The notes: generated by a model not told the origin, from the letters alone. Shown: positions 39,907-49,129, counted from the first letter of the stretch. The stretch: 64,000 bases of DNA from CAYRNR01 sp964425605 (GCA_964425605.1 CAYRNR010000016.1:1-64000); one strand, 5' to 3'. Made by a program: numbers and translations.

Positions 39907-41148
39907 TCACGCCCGTCGCAGGACGATCCGGCCGATCTCGGGATCCACCCCCCACCTCAGCGGCGCGACGGCCATCCCCACTCCCCTCGACACGATCACC
40001 GGCCAGGCCGGCCCCTGGACCAGGCCGCCCGCGTACTTGGGGCCGTACTCGCTGGGGATGAGCGGGGCGCCGTGGCCCGGGATCATGATCTGACCCCCGT
40101 GGGTGTGCCCGGAGAGCTGCAGGTCGTAGTGCAGCTCCGGGAAACGCTCGGGGAACCGCTCGGCCACGTCCGGGTGATGCGAGATCAACAGCCGCGGGCA
40201 CAGCGGCGAGATGAAGCGGGACGCCATCCGCGGCGCTGGCCGGTCCTCGGCGAGGTCAGCCATGCCCACCAGGGCCAGGCTCTCCGACGGGACCTCGGTT
40301 CCCGTGAGCCCATCGGGCGTGAGGAACAGCGTGAGATTCTCCAGCAGCGGGATGTCCACCTCGGCGAACCTGCGGCGCGTCCCCTCGGCGTCCACGAAGT
40401 GGTCGTGGTTGCCCATCACGGCCACGGTGCCGAGCCGGGACCGCAGCTCACCGAACACGCCGATGCCGGTGTGGACCGCGGAGGGGATCCGATACGTGTA
40501 GTCCCCGGTGAGGACGACGAGATCGGCCTGCTGCTCGTTGGCCAGGTCGATGGCGCGTTCGATGTGCCCGCGGCTCACCAGCGGGCCGTAGTGCGTGTCC
40601 GTCAGGTGGGCGATGACCAGCCCGTCCAGCGCACGGGGGAGCTCGTGGATCGGGATCTCGTAAGACCGCAGCCGGAGCTTGCCGGGGACGACCACCGAAG
40701 CCCAGAACGCGGGCGTGGCCGCGCCCACCGAGGCCAGCGCGGCGCCGCCTCGCATCACCAGATGACGCCGGCTCGGGCCCGCCGCGGCGCCGCCGCCGGC
40801 GGGTGCGGGGGCCGGAGAGGAGAACGCCGGCCACACCGCCGCCGCGCACCCACCGTAGAACACCGCCGCGATGCCGAACCGCACCGCGATGTAGAGCACG
40901 AGCTGATCCTGCCAGGGGTCCCCCACCGCCCGGTGCGCGAAGGGCGCGGCAGGGGTGCTCAGGATCTCCGCGGCGCGGTACAGGAGCCCCACGAACCCCT
41001 GGAACACGCCCCACGGCCACAGGGTCTCGGCCTGGAGGAACAACCCCATCCCGACCACCCACAGCAGCGCGGTGAGGACGGCCCAACGCGCCATGTACGT
41101 CCGCACCACGTTCGGGAGGGGGCTGTCGCTGGGGGGCCGTGGGGGCAT
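39907..41148 (-). CDS. membrane-anchored calcineurin-like metallophosphoesterase
   Basis: 413 residues. Two or three N-terminal membrane helices (WAVLTALLWVVGMGLFL, LVLYIAVRFGIAAVFYGGC) and a twin-Arg-like SRRHLVMRGGAALASVG precede a YkuE-type phosphoesterase. Metal-binding motifs: LTDTHYGP, VLTGDYTY, VMGNHDHF, LISHHPD and LSGHTHGGQIMIPG. Such proteins hydrolyse phosphodiesters, in some cases UDP-sugars or lipid-linked ones. I chose the ATG at 41148, with GGAG 8 bases upstream, over the longer start at 41223 that has no ribosome site. Divergent from the Wza-like gene and convergent with the ankyrin gene. Confidence 0.9.
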   Translation of the reverse strand: MPPRPPSDSPLPNVVRTYMARWAVLTALLWVVGMGLFLQAETLWPWGVFQGFVGLLYRAAEILSTPAAPFAHRAVGDPWQDQLVLYIAVRFGIAAVFYGGCAAAVWPAFSSPAPAPAGGGAAAGPSRRHLVMRGGAALASVGAATPAFWASVVVPGKLRLRSYEIPIHELPRALDGLVIAHLTDTHYGPLVSRGHIERAIDLANEQQADLVVLTGDYTYRIPSAVHTGIGVFGELRSRLGTVAVMGNHDHFVDAEGTRRRFAEVDIPLLENLTLFLTPDGLTGTEVPSESLALVGMADLAEDRPAPRMASRFISPLCPRLLISHHPDVAERFPERFPELHYDLQLSGHTHGGQIMIPGHGAPLIPSEYGPKYAGGLVQGPAWPVIVSRGVGMAVAPLRWGVDPEIGRIVLRRA

Positions 41149-41216
41149 CCGGGTACTCCAACGCGTCAGCGATGGAGCGTAGTCCCGACCAGCCCAAATG
41201 CCAAACTCCGCGTTCG

Positions 41217-41246
41217 TCGTCATGGGAAGCCGGACGGGTGTACAAT
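41217..41246 (+). promoter_or_regulatory. candidate promoter of the exopolysaccharide export operon
   Basis: TCGTCA (41217-41222), 18 bases, TACAAT (41241-41246); TG at 41239-41240 abuts the -10. Transcription would begin near 41253. No JUMPstart/ops sequence follows in the leader. Confidence 0.45.
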
Positions 41247-41303
41247 TGGAGGAGCATGTGGAGTGACGGGCCCAGGACAGAGGCTCGCCGAAGGGATAGG
41301 CCC

Positions 41304-41918
41304 ATGGATGGACGCCTGGTGGTAGTGGCCTTGCTGGTCGGCCTCGCGCTGACGGGGTGCCCCACGAAGACCCAGGTCCCGCCCAGCAACCTCCCCACCG
41401 CTCCGGCCCCGGTCGCCGTGCCCGACGGGGAAGGTGTGCTGGGCCCGGAGGACGTCGTCGAGATCCGCGTCTACCGCGAGGAGGAGCTGAGCAGCGAGTA
41501 CCGGGTCGAGGCGGACGGCACCATCAACTTCCCCCTCATCGGCTCGGTCGAGGTGGCCGGGCTGACACCCACCGAGGCGTCGAAGACCATCGACTGGCTC
41601 CTCGAGGACGGCTTCCTCAAGGACGCGCAGGTGACCATCCGCGTCATCGAGTTCAACAGCCGCCAGATCACGGTCCTGGGCCGGGTCAAGGTGCCCGGTT
41701 CGTACCCGTACTCGGACGGGATGACCGTCGTCCAGGCCATCGCCCTCGCCGGCGGCCTCGAGGAGGGGCACGCCGCCTACCGCACGACCATCACTCGCGG
41801 AGAAGGGGGCACGCAGGCGGTGATCCGGGTCCCCTTCAGCGAGATCTCCAAGGGCCGCGCACCCAACGTCGAGGTGCAGCCCAGCGACGTGATCTTCGTC
41901 CCCGAATCACCGCTCTGA
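41304..41918 (+). CDS. Wza-like polysaccharide export lipoprotein
   Basis: 204-residue outer-membrane auxiliary protein, shorter than enterobacterial Wza (about 380). Lipobox ALTGC. The polysaccharide-export domain is VLGPEDVVEIRVYREEELSSEYRVEADGTINFPLIGSVEV, and one SLBB-like domain follows (RQITVLGRVKVPGSYPYSDGMTVVQAIALAGG, VEVQPSDVIFVPES). An in-frame ATG at 41256 with a strong GGAGG would add 16 residues, but from the predicted promoter the GGAGG would hardly be transcribed, so I use 41304. Expected to form the outer-membrane channel for the polymer together with the Wzc-like protein at 54738-56963. Confidence 0.9.
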   Translation: MDGRLVVVALLVGLALTGCPTKTQVPPSNLPTAPAPVAVPDGEGVLGPEDVVEIRVYREEELSSEYRVEADGTINFPLIGSVEVAGLTPTEASKTIDWLLEDGFLKDAQVTIRVIEFNSRQITVLGRVKVPGSYPYSDGMTVVQAIALAGGLEEGHAAYRTTITRGEGGTQAVIRVPFSEISKGRAPNVEVQPSDVIFVPESPL

Positions 41919-41933
41919 GCCGCTGACCGGACG

Positions 41934-43388
41934 GTGGAGGACAGGCGTATTCGAGACCCCCGCGCCGCGCGAATGCTCCCCCACGACGCCCTGGGTTTCC
42001 CGTTCTCCCTGTACGTCCTCGCGCTGGCCGCAGGCGCCGTGCTCGAGGTCCTGTTGCTCGTGCTCGGCGTCACCGACGCGTCGAGCTGGCGAGACGTGCT
42101 GCTGGTCTTCGGGCCGGCCGCCGCGCTGGCTGGGCTGCGCCACCCCACCTTCGTGCTGCCGTTCTACTTCTTCATCGGCACCCTCAAGAGCCTCCCGATA
42201 CTGCAGGCATTCCCCGGCAACCTCTCCGTCGTCATGGGCCTGTTCGTCGCCGCGTGCTGCGCTGTGCAGCTGCTGCGAACTCGCCGGCACTCCATCCACG
42301 TCCCGGCGGTGGTGATCTTCGTGTTGCTGGTGGGGCTGATCGTCGTGGCGTACGGCCGCTCGATCATGCCCAACATCGCCCACACCAAGATGCTCTACCT
42401 GCGCACCTTCCTGGTCGTCTCCTTCATCGCGCCGATGATCCTGGTGGTGGACCGCAAGGGGATCGAAGAGCTGCTCTGGGGGCTGATCGTGGTGGGGCTC
42501 CTGGTGCTGATGGGCATGTTCCTGGCCACGGAGCGCGACGCGTACAATTCCGTGCGCATGGGCATGTCCGGTGCCAGCGCGATCACCACGGCCAACGCCC
42601 TGGTGCTCGGCGCGCTCATCTCCCTGTTCTGGTGGTTGCCGCACGCGCGGGCCCTGGTCCCCAGGCTCACCGCCGCCGCGGTGGCCGTGGGCTGCATGGC
42701 AGGGCTCGTCGCCACGGGCTCCCGCGGCCCGTTCCTGTTTGGACTGGCCACCCTGGGCGTCGGCAGCTTCACCTACCTGCGCAGGCTCAGCCGCAACTTC
42801 GTCAACAACGGCCTGCGGCTGGTCATGCTCGCCGCGTGCCTGGCCCTGCTGTTCTGGGGATTGAAGGCCTCGAGGTACACCGACGAGTTCGGCGGCTCCG
42901 AACGCGTGCTGACCGTGGTCAGCGGTGACTGGCAGCGCGTGGTGCGCGCCGACGATCGCTACTGGCTGTGGAAGGCGGCCATCGAGATGATCGTCGAGAA
43001 GCCGCTGCTGGGCCACGGCCTGGGCGCCTACAACCGCAAGCTCAGCCGCGGAGACGACTGGAAGTACACCTATCCGCACAACCTGGTCCTCGATCTGGGG
43101 TGCGAGGCCGGCCTGCCCACGGCGCTTCTACTCGTGGCCCTGTACGTGCTGGCCTTCAAGGGCGTCGCGCTGCCGCTGCTGTTCCGCCCTCCCGAGGACT
43201 GGGTGGACCGCGGGCTGGTGGCCGTGGGCCTGATCCTGCTGTTCAGCTTCCTCGAGGCCATGGTCTCCAACGACGTCTTCAGGGCCCGGTACGAGTGGGG
43301 CGCGCTGGGGCTGGCCTTCGCGATGTCCGTGGTCGCCGCGCGAGAACGGGCCGCGGATGGGGAGCGGAACGGGGGTGTTCCGGGTTGA
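41934..43388 (+). CDS. O-antigen ligase/polymerase (Wzy-type) membrane protein
   Basis: 484-residue protein with about eleven membrane helices and the large loop of the Wzy_C family: VATGSRGPFLFGLATLG, then RYWLWKAAIEMIVEKPLLGHGLGAYN and YPHNLVLDLGCEAGLPTALLLVAL. These enzymes polymerise or transfer lipid-linked glycans on the periplasmic side. The start is uncertain: a GTG at 41934 and an ATG at 41973 are both in frame without a strong ribosome site. Fifteen bases after the Wza-like gene, so same operon. It may be the polymerase of the locus. Confidence 0.9.
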   Translation: MEDRRIRDPRAARMLPHDALGFPFSLYVLALAAGAVLEVLLLVLGVTDASSWRDVLLVFGPAAALAGLRHPTFVLPFYFFIGTLKSLPILQAFPGNLSVVMGLFVAACCAVQLLRTRRHSIHVPAVVIFVLLVGLIVVAYGRSIMPNIAHTKMLYLRTFLVVSFIAPMILVVDRKGIEELLWGLIVVGLLVLMGMFLATERDAYNSVRMGMSGASAITTANALVLGALISLFWWLPHARALVPRLTAAAVAVGCMAGLVATGSRGPFLFGLATLGVGSFTYLRRLSRNFVNNGLRLVMLAACLALLFWGLKASRYTDEFGGSERVLTVVSGDWQRVVRADDRYWLWKAAIEMIVEKPLLGHGLGAYNRKLSRGDDWKYTYPHNLVLDLGCEAGLPTALLLVALYVLAFKGVALPLLFRPPEDWVDRGLVAVGLILLFSFLEAMVSNDVFRARYEWGALGLAFAMSVVAARERAADGERNGGVPG

Positions 43389-43440
43389 CGCGGTCGACCC
43401 ATGAGGGATACTTCTTGCGAACCGACCCACGGGAGCCAAC

Positions 43441-44274
43441 ATGCCTGTCTTCGTCATCCACGCCATGGGCAAGGAGCCCCGCAAGGCGGTCTTCGACGCC
43501 TCCACTGTGAATGCGGGTCGCAACCAGGACAACGAGCTGGTCCTGCCCGGAGCCACCGTCTCGCGCCAGCACGCGGTCTTCACCATGGGCACCGACGGAG
43601 GGTGGGCGGTCCGCTGCGCGTCCGAGACCAACCCCATCGTCGTGGACGGCAGGCTGGTGCGCGCCCACGCCCCGGTGACCGACGGCACCGAGATCCTCAT
43701 CGGCGCGGAGTTCCTGGTGGTGTTCGTCCGGCGCGAGGGCGAGGCGTACAAGTACATGGGCGGTCGCAGCGTGTACGCGCGATCCCAGTGCAGCGACTGT
43801 GGCTGGAACGGCATGCTCTCGGCGCTGAGGATGGCGCCCATCTGCCCCGCGTGCGGCAGCTCCAAGGTCAAGCGCCTGGACAAGTACGACCGCGGCGAGG
43901 CGCAGATGGAGGCCATGCGCGGCTCCACCGAGCACGTGGACGTGGGGCAGGTGCGCAAGCACCTCGAGCAGATCAAGGCGGCCAAGCGCAGCCGGCTCGA
44001 GCGCGTGGACAGCGAAGGCGGTCCGCGGAAGCTGGACCTGAGCGAGACCGAGACGATCCGCATCGCCAAGAAGGGCGGTGGGGCGATGAAGCTGTTCGGG
44101 ATGATCATCGGCGGCGGCCTGGAGATCGCATGGGACGGCAGGGCCTTCCTGCTCAACAGCGACGTGGACTTCCCGAGCATGAAGGTCAACGGAGAGAAGA
44201 CCAAACGCGCGCGGCTGAAGTCCGGAGACCTGATCGAGGTCGGCAAGAACCGCTTCCGCTACGTCACCGAGTGA
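43441..44274 (+). CDS. FHA-domain protein with zinc ribbon
   Basis: 277-residue cytoplasmic protein. Residues 1-100 form an FHA phosphothreonine-binding domain with Gly26-Arg27, Ser41-x-x-His44 and Asn64 in place. Residues 117-138 are a zinc ribbon with Cys117, Cys120, Cys135 and Cys138. A helical linker follows, then a C-terminal segment ADLIEVG-like (LKSGDLIEVGKNRFRYV) that looks like the end of a second, degenerate FHA fold. It is followed after one base by the Ser/Thr kinase gene, so it is probably its phospho-dependent partner or substrate. Confidence 0.88.
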   Translation: MPVFVIHAMGKEPRKAVFDASTVNAGRNQDNELVLPGATVSRQHAVFTMGTDGGWAVRCASETNPIVVDGRLVRAHAPVTDGTEILIGAEFLVVFVRREGEAYKYMGGRSVYARSQCSDCGWNGMLSALRMAPICPACGSSKVKRLDKYDRGEAQMEAMRGSTEHVDVGQVRKHLEQIKAAKRSRLERVDSEGGPRKLDLSETETIRIAKKGGGAMKLFGMIIGGGLEIAWDGRAFLLNSDVDFPSMKVNGEKTKRARLKSGDLIEVGKNRFRYVTE

Positions 44275-44275
44275 G

Positions 44276-45598
44276 ATGACACCAGACCAGGGCGAGGACA
44301 GCAGGGGCGCACGGTTCGGCAAGTACCGGATCGTCGGCGTCCTCGGGGAGGGGAGCTTCGGCACGGTCTTCGAGGCCGTCCTGCCCGGCCCCATGGGATT
44401 CTCCCGCCGCGTCGCGATCAAGCGCCTCAACGCCGAGCTCGTCCGCGACGACCCCTCGGCCATCCGCTCCATGGTCAACGAGGCATGCATCGGTGGCCTG
44501 CTCCACCACAACAACATCGTCGACACCCTGGAGCTGGGGCAGGTGGGCGACACGTACTTCCTGGCCATGGAGTACGTGGACGGGCTCAACCTCGCCGAGA
44601 TCATCGACCTGTGCGAGGAGCGGCACGTCCTGTTGCCCCGGTTCGTCATCCTCGGCCTGGCGATCCAGGTCTGCCGCGGCCTGCACTACGCCCACTGCCT
44701 CCAGGGGCCCGACAACCGCCCCCTCCGTCTGATCCACCGTGATCTGAAGCCGTCGAACATCATCGTCGACCGCGGCGGCACGGCCCGCATCCTGGACTTC
44801 GGCATCGCGCGCACCGCGTCGAGCCGCTTCCAGACCACCGAGGCCAGCGTGGTCAAGGGCACGCCGCGATACATGTCCCCGGAGCAGATCACGGCCAAGG
44901 CCCGCCTCACGGCGCGCTCCGACCTGTTCTCGCTCGGTGCGGTGCTGTACGAGCTGATCACCCACAAGCCCCTGTTCCCCGCCCACAAGGTCACCCAGCT
45001 CATCGACCAGATCGTCTTCCAGAACGTGGAGCCACAGATCGGCGAGGCGGAGATGCTGTTCCCCGGCGTGGGCCCCATCCTCACCGGGTGCCTGGCCAAG
45101 GAGCCCAAGGAGCGCTACCGCGACGCCCGCGCCCTGTCCGACGATCTGCGCGTCCTCGCGCGGGACTACCCACCCGAGACCGACATCGCCGACATCATCA
45201 ACACGCTGTTGCCCCACCTGAAGCGGCCGGCGGCGCGCGTCATCCAGGACACCAGCGAGCTCGAGCTCCCCGACGACGAGCCGCGCCCCCTCTCCTACGA
45301 TCCCGACGACGATACGTTGCCGTTCGGTGCGGCGCCGCTGCTCGAGGACCTCGACGAGCGGCGCTGGACCTCGTTCAGCCAGGCGTTCGAGGGGTTCTCG
45401 CCCCTGCGCGCACCCGAGGAGACGGACGAGACGCCCGCGGATCTCGTGTGGGACGACGACCCCATCGAGCCCGAGGAGCCGATCTACCCCGTCACGTCCG
45501 TGGGCAAGCGGACCATGGTCCTCGCCGGGGCCGCGGCCCTGCTCGCGGTGCTGCTCGCCCTGAGCACGCTGCCGTGGATACGCGGCTGCGGCGAGTAG
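44276..45598 (+). CDS. Ser/Thr protein kinase with C-terminal membrane helix
   Basis: 440-residue Hanks-type kinase. Glycine loop LGEGSFGTVFEA, Lys49 in VAIKR, catalytic loop HRDLKPSN (Asp156, Asn161), DFGIA at 174-178, and the activation segment GTPRYMSPEQ. The kinase domain ends near residue 300. An acidic linker of about 110 residues with many Asp/Glu/Pro leads to a single helix (TMVLAGAAALLAVLLALSTLPWI), leaving only a few residues outside. Thus it is a membrane-tethered cytoplasmic kinase without a sensor domain. Coupled to the FHA/zinc-ribbon gene (one base apart). Convergent, 5 bases, with the GspF-like gene. Confidence 0.95.
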   Translation: MTPDQGEDSRGARFGKYRIVGVLGEGSFGTVFEAVLPGPMGFSRRVAIKRLNAELVRDDPSAIRSMVNEACIGGLLHHNNIVDTLELGQVGDTYFLAMEYVDGLNLAEIIDLCEERHVLLPRFVILGLAIQVCRGLHYAHCLQGPDNRPLRLIHRDLKPSNIIVDRGGTARILDFGIARTASSRFQTTEASVVKGTPRYMSPEQITAKARLTARSDLFSLGAVLYELITHKPLFPAHKVTQLIDQIVFQNVEPQIGEAEMLFPGVGPILTGCLAKEPKERYRDARALSDDLRVLARDYPPETDIADIINTLLPHLKRPAARVIQDTSELELPDDEPRPLSYDPDDDTLPFGAAPLLEDLDERRWTSFSQAFEGFSPLRAPEETDETPADLVWDDDPIEPEEPIYPVTSVGKRTMVLAGAAALLAVLLALSTLPWIRGCGE

Positions 45599-45603
45599 CG
45601 GGG

Positions 45604-46533
45604 TCAGGCCGCCAGGGCCACCAGCACCAGGAGCCACTGGACCAGGAACAGCACGTAGGGTCCGGCCACCACCCCCATGGAGACGCGGTCCGCGGTTCGC
45701 GCGATCTCGGACATCCGGGTCTCGGCGATCCACGTCAGGGACCCGGGCAGGTCTCCCGCCGTCTCCCCCTGGGCGAGGACCGCACGCTCCGCGGGCCGGA
45801 TCGGCAGGTGGGCCGCCAGGGCCTCGGTCAACCCGTCTCCCGCCTCCAGATCGCGCTCGATGGCGCGCGCCCGCTGCGCAGCGAAGGTGTTGGGCAGCGA
45901 GATCCGGGCGTTCCACAGGCCGAGCTGGAGCGAGATCCCCGAGTCCGTGGCCAGCGCCAGGATCCAGAAGTAACGGACCATGACGGCGTCCCGGATGGGT
46001 TCCCGGACGATGGGGACCTGCCACAGCAGACGGTCCAGGAGGCCGCGCGCCCTCACCAGGAGGGGAGCCCTCACGAGGTACACCAGCGCGCCGATGGCGC
46101 CGCAGACCGCGGCCACCGCCAGGAACGCCCGGCAGGGGCCGGTGAGGGGGTTGGGCACGACGGCCATGAGCAGCTGCAGCGCCAGCAATGGGCCGATCGC
46201 GAGCTTCCACGAACGGGTGTAGGCGCCGCGGCGGCGCTCGACGTACGCGAGCAGTCGCAGGCTCCGCTCGAGGCGCCCCTGCTCCTCGGCCCAGACCAGC
46301 AGCTCCCCCGATCCAGGTCCGAATGCCGCGCGCAGCGCCGGCAGGGCGGGCTCGAGGCCGCGGCGGTGGGCGAGGGCCGCTTCGAGCTCGGGGAGCAGGG
46401 CCCTCGCAGGCGCGGTCGCCTCGCCCGGGGCCAGGGCCGCGACCGCCTGGGGCAGCGGCGTACCCGTGGCGAGGACCTCGGCCAGCTGCTCGAGGAGGCG
46501 GGCCGAGGTCCGCGGAGAGAGCCTGCCGCTCAT
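45604..46533 (-). CDS. orphan GspF/PilC-like type II secretion F-domain protein
   Basis: 309-residue membrane protein with two T2SSF-type helical domains. The first is LLEQLAEVLATGTPLPQAVAALAPGE to GELLVWAEEQGRLERSLRLLA, followed by two helices. The second is YFWILALATDSGISLQLGLWNARIS to RAVLAQGETAGDLPGSLTWIAE, and the last helix is VVAGPYVLFLVQWLLVLVAL. This is the layout of the inner-membrane platform protein of type II secretion or type IV pili, but shorter than the usual 400 residues. No other secretion or pilus gene is in the window. The ATG at 46533 starts 7 bases after the sulfatase-type gene, so it belongs to that operon. Confidence 0.85.
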   Translation of the reverse strand: MSGRLSPRTSARLLEQLAEVLATGTPLPQAVAALAPGEATAPARALLPELEAALAHRRGLEPALPALRAAFGPGSGELLVWAEEQGRLERSLRLLAYVERRRGAYTRSWKLAIGPLLALQLLMAVVPNPLTGPCRAFLAVAAVCGAIGALVYLVRAPLLVRARGLLDRLLWQVPIVREPIRDAVMVRYFWILALATDSGISLQLGLWNARISLPNTFAAQRARAIERDLEAGDGLTEALAAHLPIRPAERAVLAQGETAGDLPGSLTWIAETRMSEIARTADRVSMGVVAGPYVLFLVQWLLVLVALAA

Positions 46534-46540
46534 CGCCCGC

Positions 46541-49129
46541 TCACCGCGTGTACCCCAGCGCCTCGAGCTGGCGGTCCAGCTCCGGCGGCAGGTCGCCGGC
46601 GGCGCCCCCCTCGAGCCGCAGCAGGGGTTCGCCGACCGTCGGATCGGTGATCCGCCGCAACCGCGCCAGCGCGTCGTGTGCCGGCGATCCCTCGAGGGAT
46701 TCATCCGCGGCGAGGCGGTCCCGCTCCTCGCCGGGATCGGCTTGCAGGTCGTACAGTTCCAGGCGCGGCTCTGCCGGCGGCTCGAGGGAGTGGACGAGCT
46801 TGAACGGCTGTCCGGCCACGAAGGCCTTGCTCGTGATCAGCTCGGCTCCCTCGACGATGAATCGCATCCCCCGGGCGACGCTGGCCGCCCCCCGCTCGTG
46901 GTCGGACGACCGGGGCAGCGCCGTCCCCTGCATGTCCGCGTGCTCCAGGCCCACGGTGGCGAGGATGGTCGGCGCCACGTCCACGAGGCTCACCGGACCG
47001 TCGATGACCTCACCCCGGTGCTGACCGCCCGGGTACCGCACGATGAGCGGCACGTGCACGGTCTCCTCGTACAGGTGCGTCCCGTGGAGCCAGCAGCCGT
47101 GCTCGCCGAACTCCTCGCCGTGGTCCGAGGTGACCACCAGCAGGGTGTCGTCGGTGAGGTCGAGGCGCTCCAGCGTGTCCAGCAGCCCCCCGACCAGGGC
47201 CTGGTCCGTGTAGCGGATCTCGCCGTCGTACAGGTCGACCATCGCATCGCGGGTGGTGTCGTCCAGCGGCGCGCAGGGATCCGCGGGGTGGCCCAGGATC
47301 GCGTAGGGATCGATGGCGTCCAGGCCGGCCGCGCCGCCCGCCCGCTCGGTGAATCCGCCGGGCGGGGCGTAGGGGCCGTGCACCTCGTAGGTGTGGAGGA
47401 ACAGGAAGAACGGCGAGCCCGCATGGTTCTCGAGCCAGCGCGCCGCACGGTCCGCCAGGGCGCCGGCGGCGTCGTCGCCGCGGCAGTCGCAGTACGCGTC
47501 GAAGCCCTCGGAGAAGCCGAAGTGCTTGTCCACGGCGCCGCCGCCCGTGAACGCCGCCGTGAGCCAGCCCTGCGCCCGGAGCTGCTGCTGGACCATCGCC
47601 ACGGGGTCGGGCGCGTGAGCTTCCGGATCGAGGCCGGCCTCGTGTGCCAACGAGCGGCTCAGGCCGTCCGGATGGGTCCCGCGCAGCAGCGCCATGTGTG
47701 AGAGCATCGTGGTCGGATAGGTGGAGTACGCGCGCCGGTACTGGGTGGCGCCGGCGGCCAGGTCGTCCAGGGCGGGGCTCGTGGGGCGATCGTAGCCGTA
47801 GCACCCGAGGTGATCGGCCCGCAGGGTGTCGATGGAGACCAGGATCACGCCGGGGGCGCCCCCCTCCGCCGCCGGCGGGGAGGCCAGGATCATCGGCTCC
47901 GTCCAGTAGGCGGTGGCGACCTCGCCGGACTCCGACCGGGTGCTCAACGAGAGGATCACCCGCTGGTTCGCGAGGGCCGCGAGGGACACCACCTCGACCC
48001 CGGCGCGACAGCCGTCCAGGTCTCGTGCGAGGCCCGTCCACACGGATCGGGGGCCATCACCCGCGTCCACGTGGATCTCCCCGAACACCTTCGCCGCCGT
48101 CGCCGGCGCTCTGCGCAGCCCGAACACCAGGCGGCCGTCCGGCGGCACCTCGACGGAGTAGGCCAGCGCGGTGGGGGTGGGGGCGACGATGGCGTCGTGC
48201 TCGCAGCATCCGTGCACCAGGCGCCGGTGGAGGTCGAACGCTCCCGCGGAGGCCAGCGAGTCCACCCAGCCGCGCGCCGCGCTCGATCCCGCCGTGTACC
48301 TCAGCTCCACCCGGTCAGGGGGCTCGACGCCGCCGGGGTACAGCAGCACCATGCCCCGGCTCGACTCGATGTCCAGCGTCAGCTCGATGGGTCGGACCAG
48401 GGACGCCCACGGGGCCGTCTGCAGGCGGGGGCAGCGCAGCTCGAAGTCGTGCCTTCCGCCCAGGAGCTCCACGGTCGTGTCGGCCAGTACGCCGACCTCG
48501 AGGAACTCCATCGCCAGCTTCGCGCCGTCCATCCACAGCTCTATCTCCAGCGGCGGCGCCTCGGGGGGCGTCTCCGGCGCTCTCAACACCAGGCGGGTGG
48601 GACCGGCTGGCAGGAGGAAGCTCGCCGCGGACGAGCCGCTCCACGATCCCTCGCTCGCGCCCGCCTTCTGCTCCCTGCCCGTGCTGACCACGAGCTGCGC
48701 CCGGGGGCGGGAGAAGGTGAAGAACGGTCCCGTGGGCGTCCCCTCCGAGGGCACCTCGGTCCCATCGCGCAGCAGGACCGCGCCACCACCGGAGGCGGGT
48801 GCATCCGCGGGGCCGGACGTGCTGTACAGCCAGCACCGCTGCTGGCGATCGTCGGCGACCGCCGTGGCCTCGGCCGCGGTCCAGGCGTCGTCACGAGCCG
48901 GCGGCGCCTCGCCGGAAGGCGCGATCGGCGTGTCCGCGGTGACGGGCTCGAGGTCCGTGAGCCGCACCACGCGGGAAGGGGTCGTCTCGGAGGGACGCTC
49001 CGTGAGCCCGGAGCCACGGCTCCCCTCCCCTCCACATCCGGCAGCTGCCACCGACACGAGGAGCACAGCCAGCGCCGCGGTCGTGGAGCCTGCGGCGGCC
49101 GGCCTTCGGCGGTGGTGGTCTCCTGCCAT
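46541..49129 (-). CDS. sulfatase-superfamily lipoprotein with Thr at the nucleophile position
   Basis: 862-residue lipoprotein (lipobox VAAAGC). Residues about 40-415 are a beta-rich region unknown to me. From residue 430 follows an alkaline-phosphatase/sulfatase fold: VILVSIDTLRADHLGCYGY with metal ligand Asp434, YSTYPTTMLSHMALL with Thr470 where sulfatases have the formylglycine Cys, FLFLHTYEVHGPY, LLVVTSDHGEEFGEHG and PLIVRYPGG. Lacking CxPxR it is not a formylglycine sulfatase; Thr nucleophiles occur in phosphoglycerol and phosphoethanolamine transferases of the same superfamily. It may modify the exopolysaccharide or another surface glycan. Thirty-eight bases follow the FHA gene stop. 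Confidence 0.88.
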   Translation of the reverse strand: MAGDHHRRRPAAAGSTTAALAVLLVSVAAAGCGGEGSRGSGLTERPSETTPSRVVRLTDLEPVTADTPIAPSGEAPPARDDAWTAAEATAVADDRQQRCWLYSTSGPADAPASGGGAVLLRDGTEVPSEGTPTGPFFTFSRPRAQLVVSTGREQKAGASEGSWSGSSAASFLLPAGPTRLVLRAPETPPEAPPLEIELWMDGAKLAMEFLEVGVLADTTVELLGGRHDFELRCPRLQTAPWASLVRPIELTLDIESSRGMVLLYPGGVEPPDRVELRYTAGSSAARGWVDSLASAGAFDLHRRLVHGCCEHDAIVAPTPTALAYSVEVPPDGRLVFGLRRAPATAAKVFGEIHVDAGDGPRSVWTGLARDLDGCRAGVEVVSLAALANQRVILSLSTRSESGEVATAYWTEPMILASPPAAEGGAPGVILVSIDTLRADHLGCYGYDRPTSPALDDLAAGATQYRRAYSTYPTTMLSHMALLRGTHPDGLSRSLAHEAGLDPEAHAPDPVAMVQQQLRAQGWLTAAFTGGGAVDKHFGFSEGFDAYCDCRGDDAAGALADRAARWLENHAGSPFFLFLHTYEVHGPYAPPGGFTERAGGAAGLDAIDPYAILGHPADPCAPLDDTTRDAMVDLYDGEIRYTDQALVGGLLDTLERLDLTDDTLLVVTSDHGEEFGEHGCWLHGTHLYEETVHVPLIVRYPGGQHRGEVIDGPVSLVDVAPTILATVGLEHADMQGTALPRSSDHERGAASVARGMRFIVEGAELITSKAFVAGQPFKLVHSLEPPAEPRLELYDLQADPGEERDRLAADESLEGSPAHDALARLRRITDPTVGEPLLRLEGGAAGDLPPELDRQLEALGYTR

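Noticed and set aside
41149..41303. JUMPstart/ops element before the export lipoprotein gene
   Set aside because: The GGCGGTAG core is not present in the leader.
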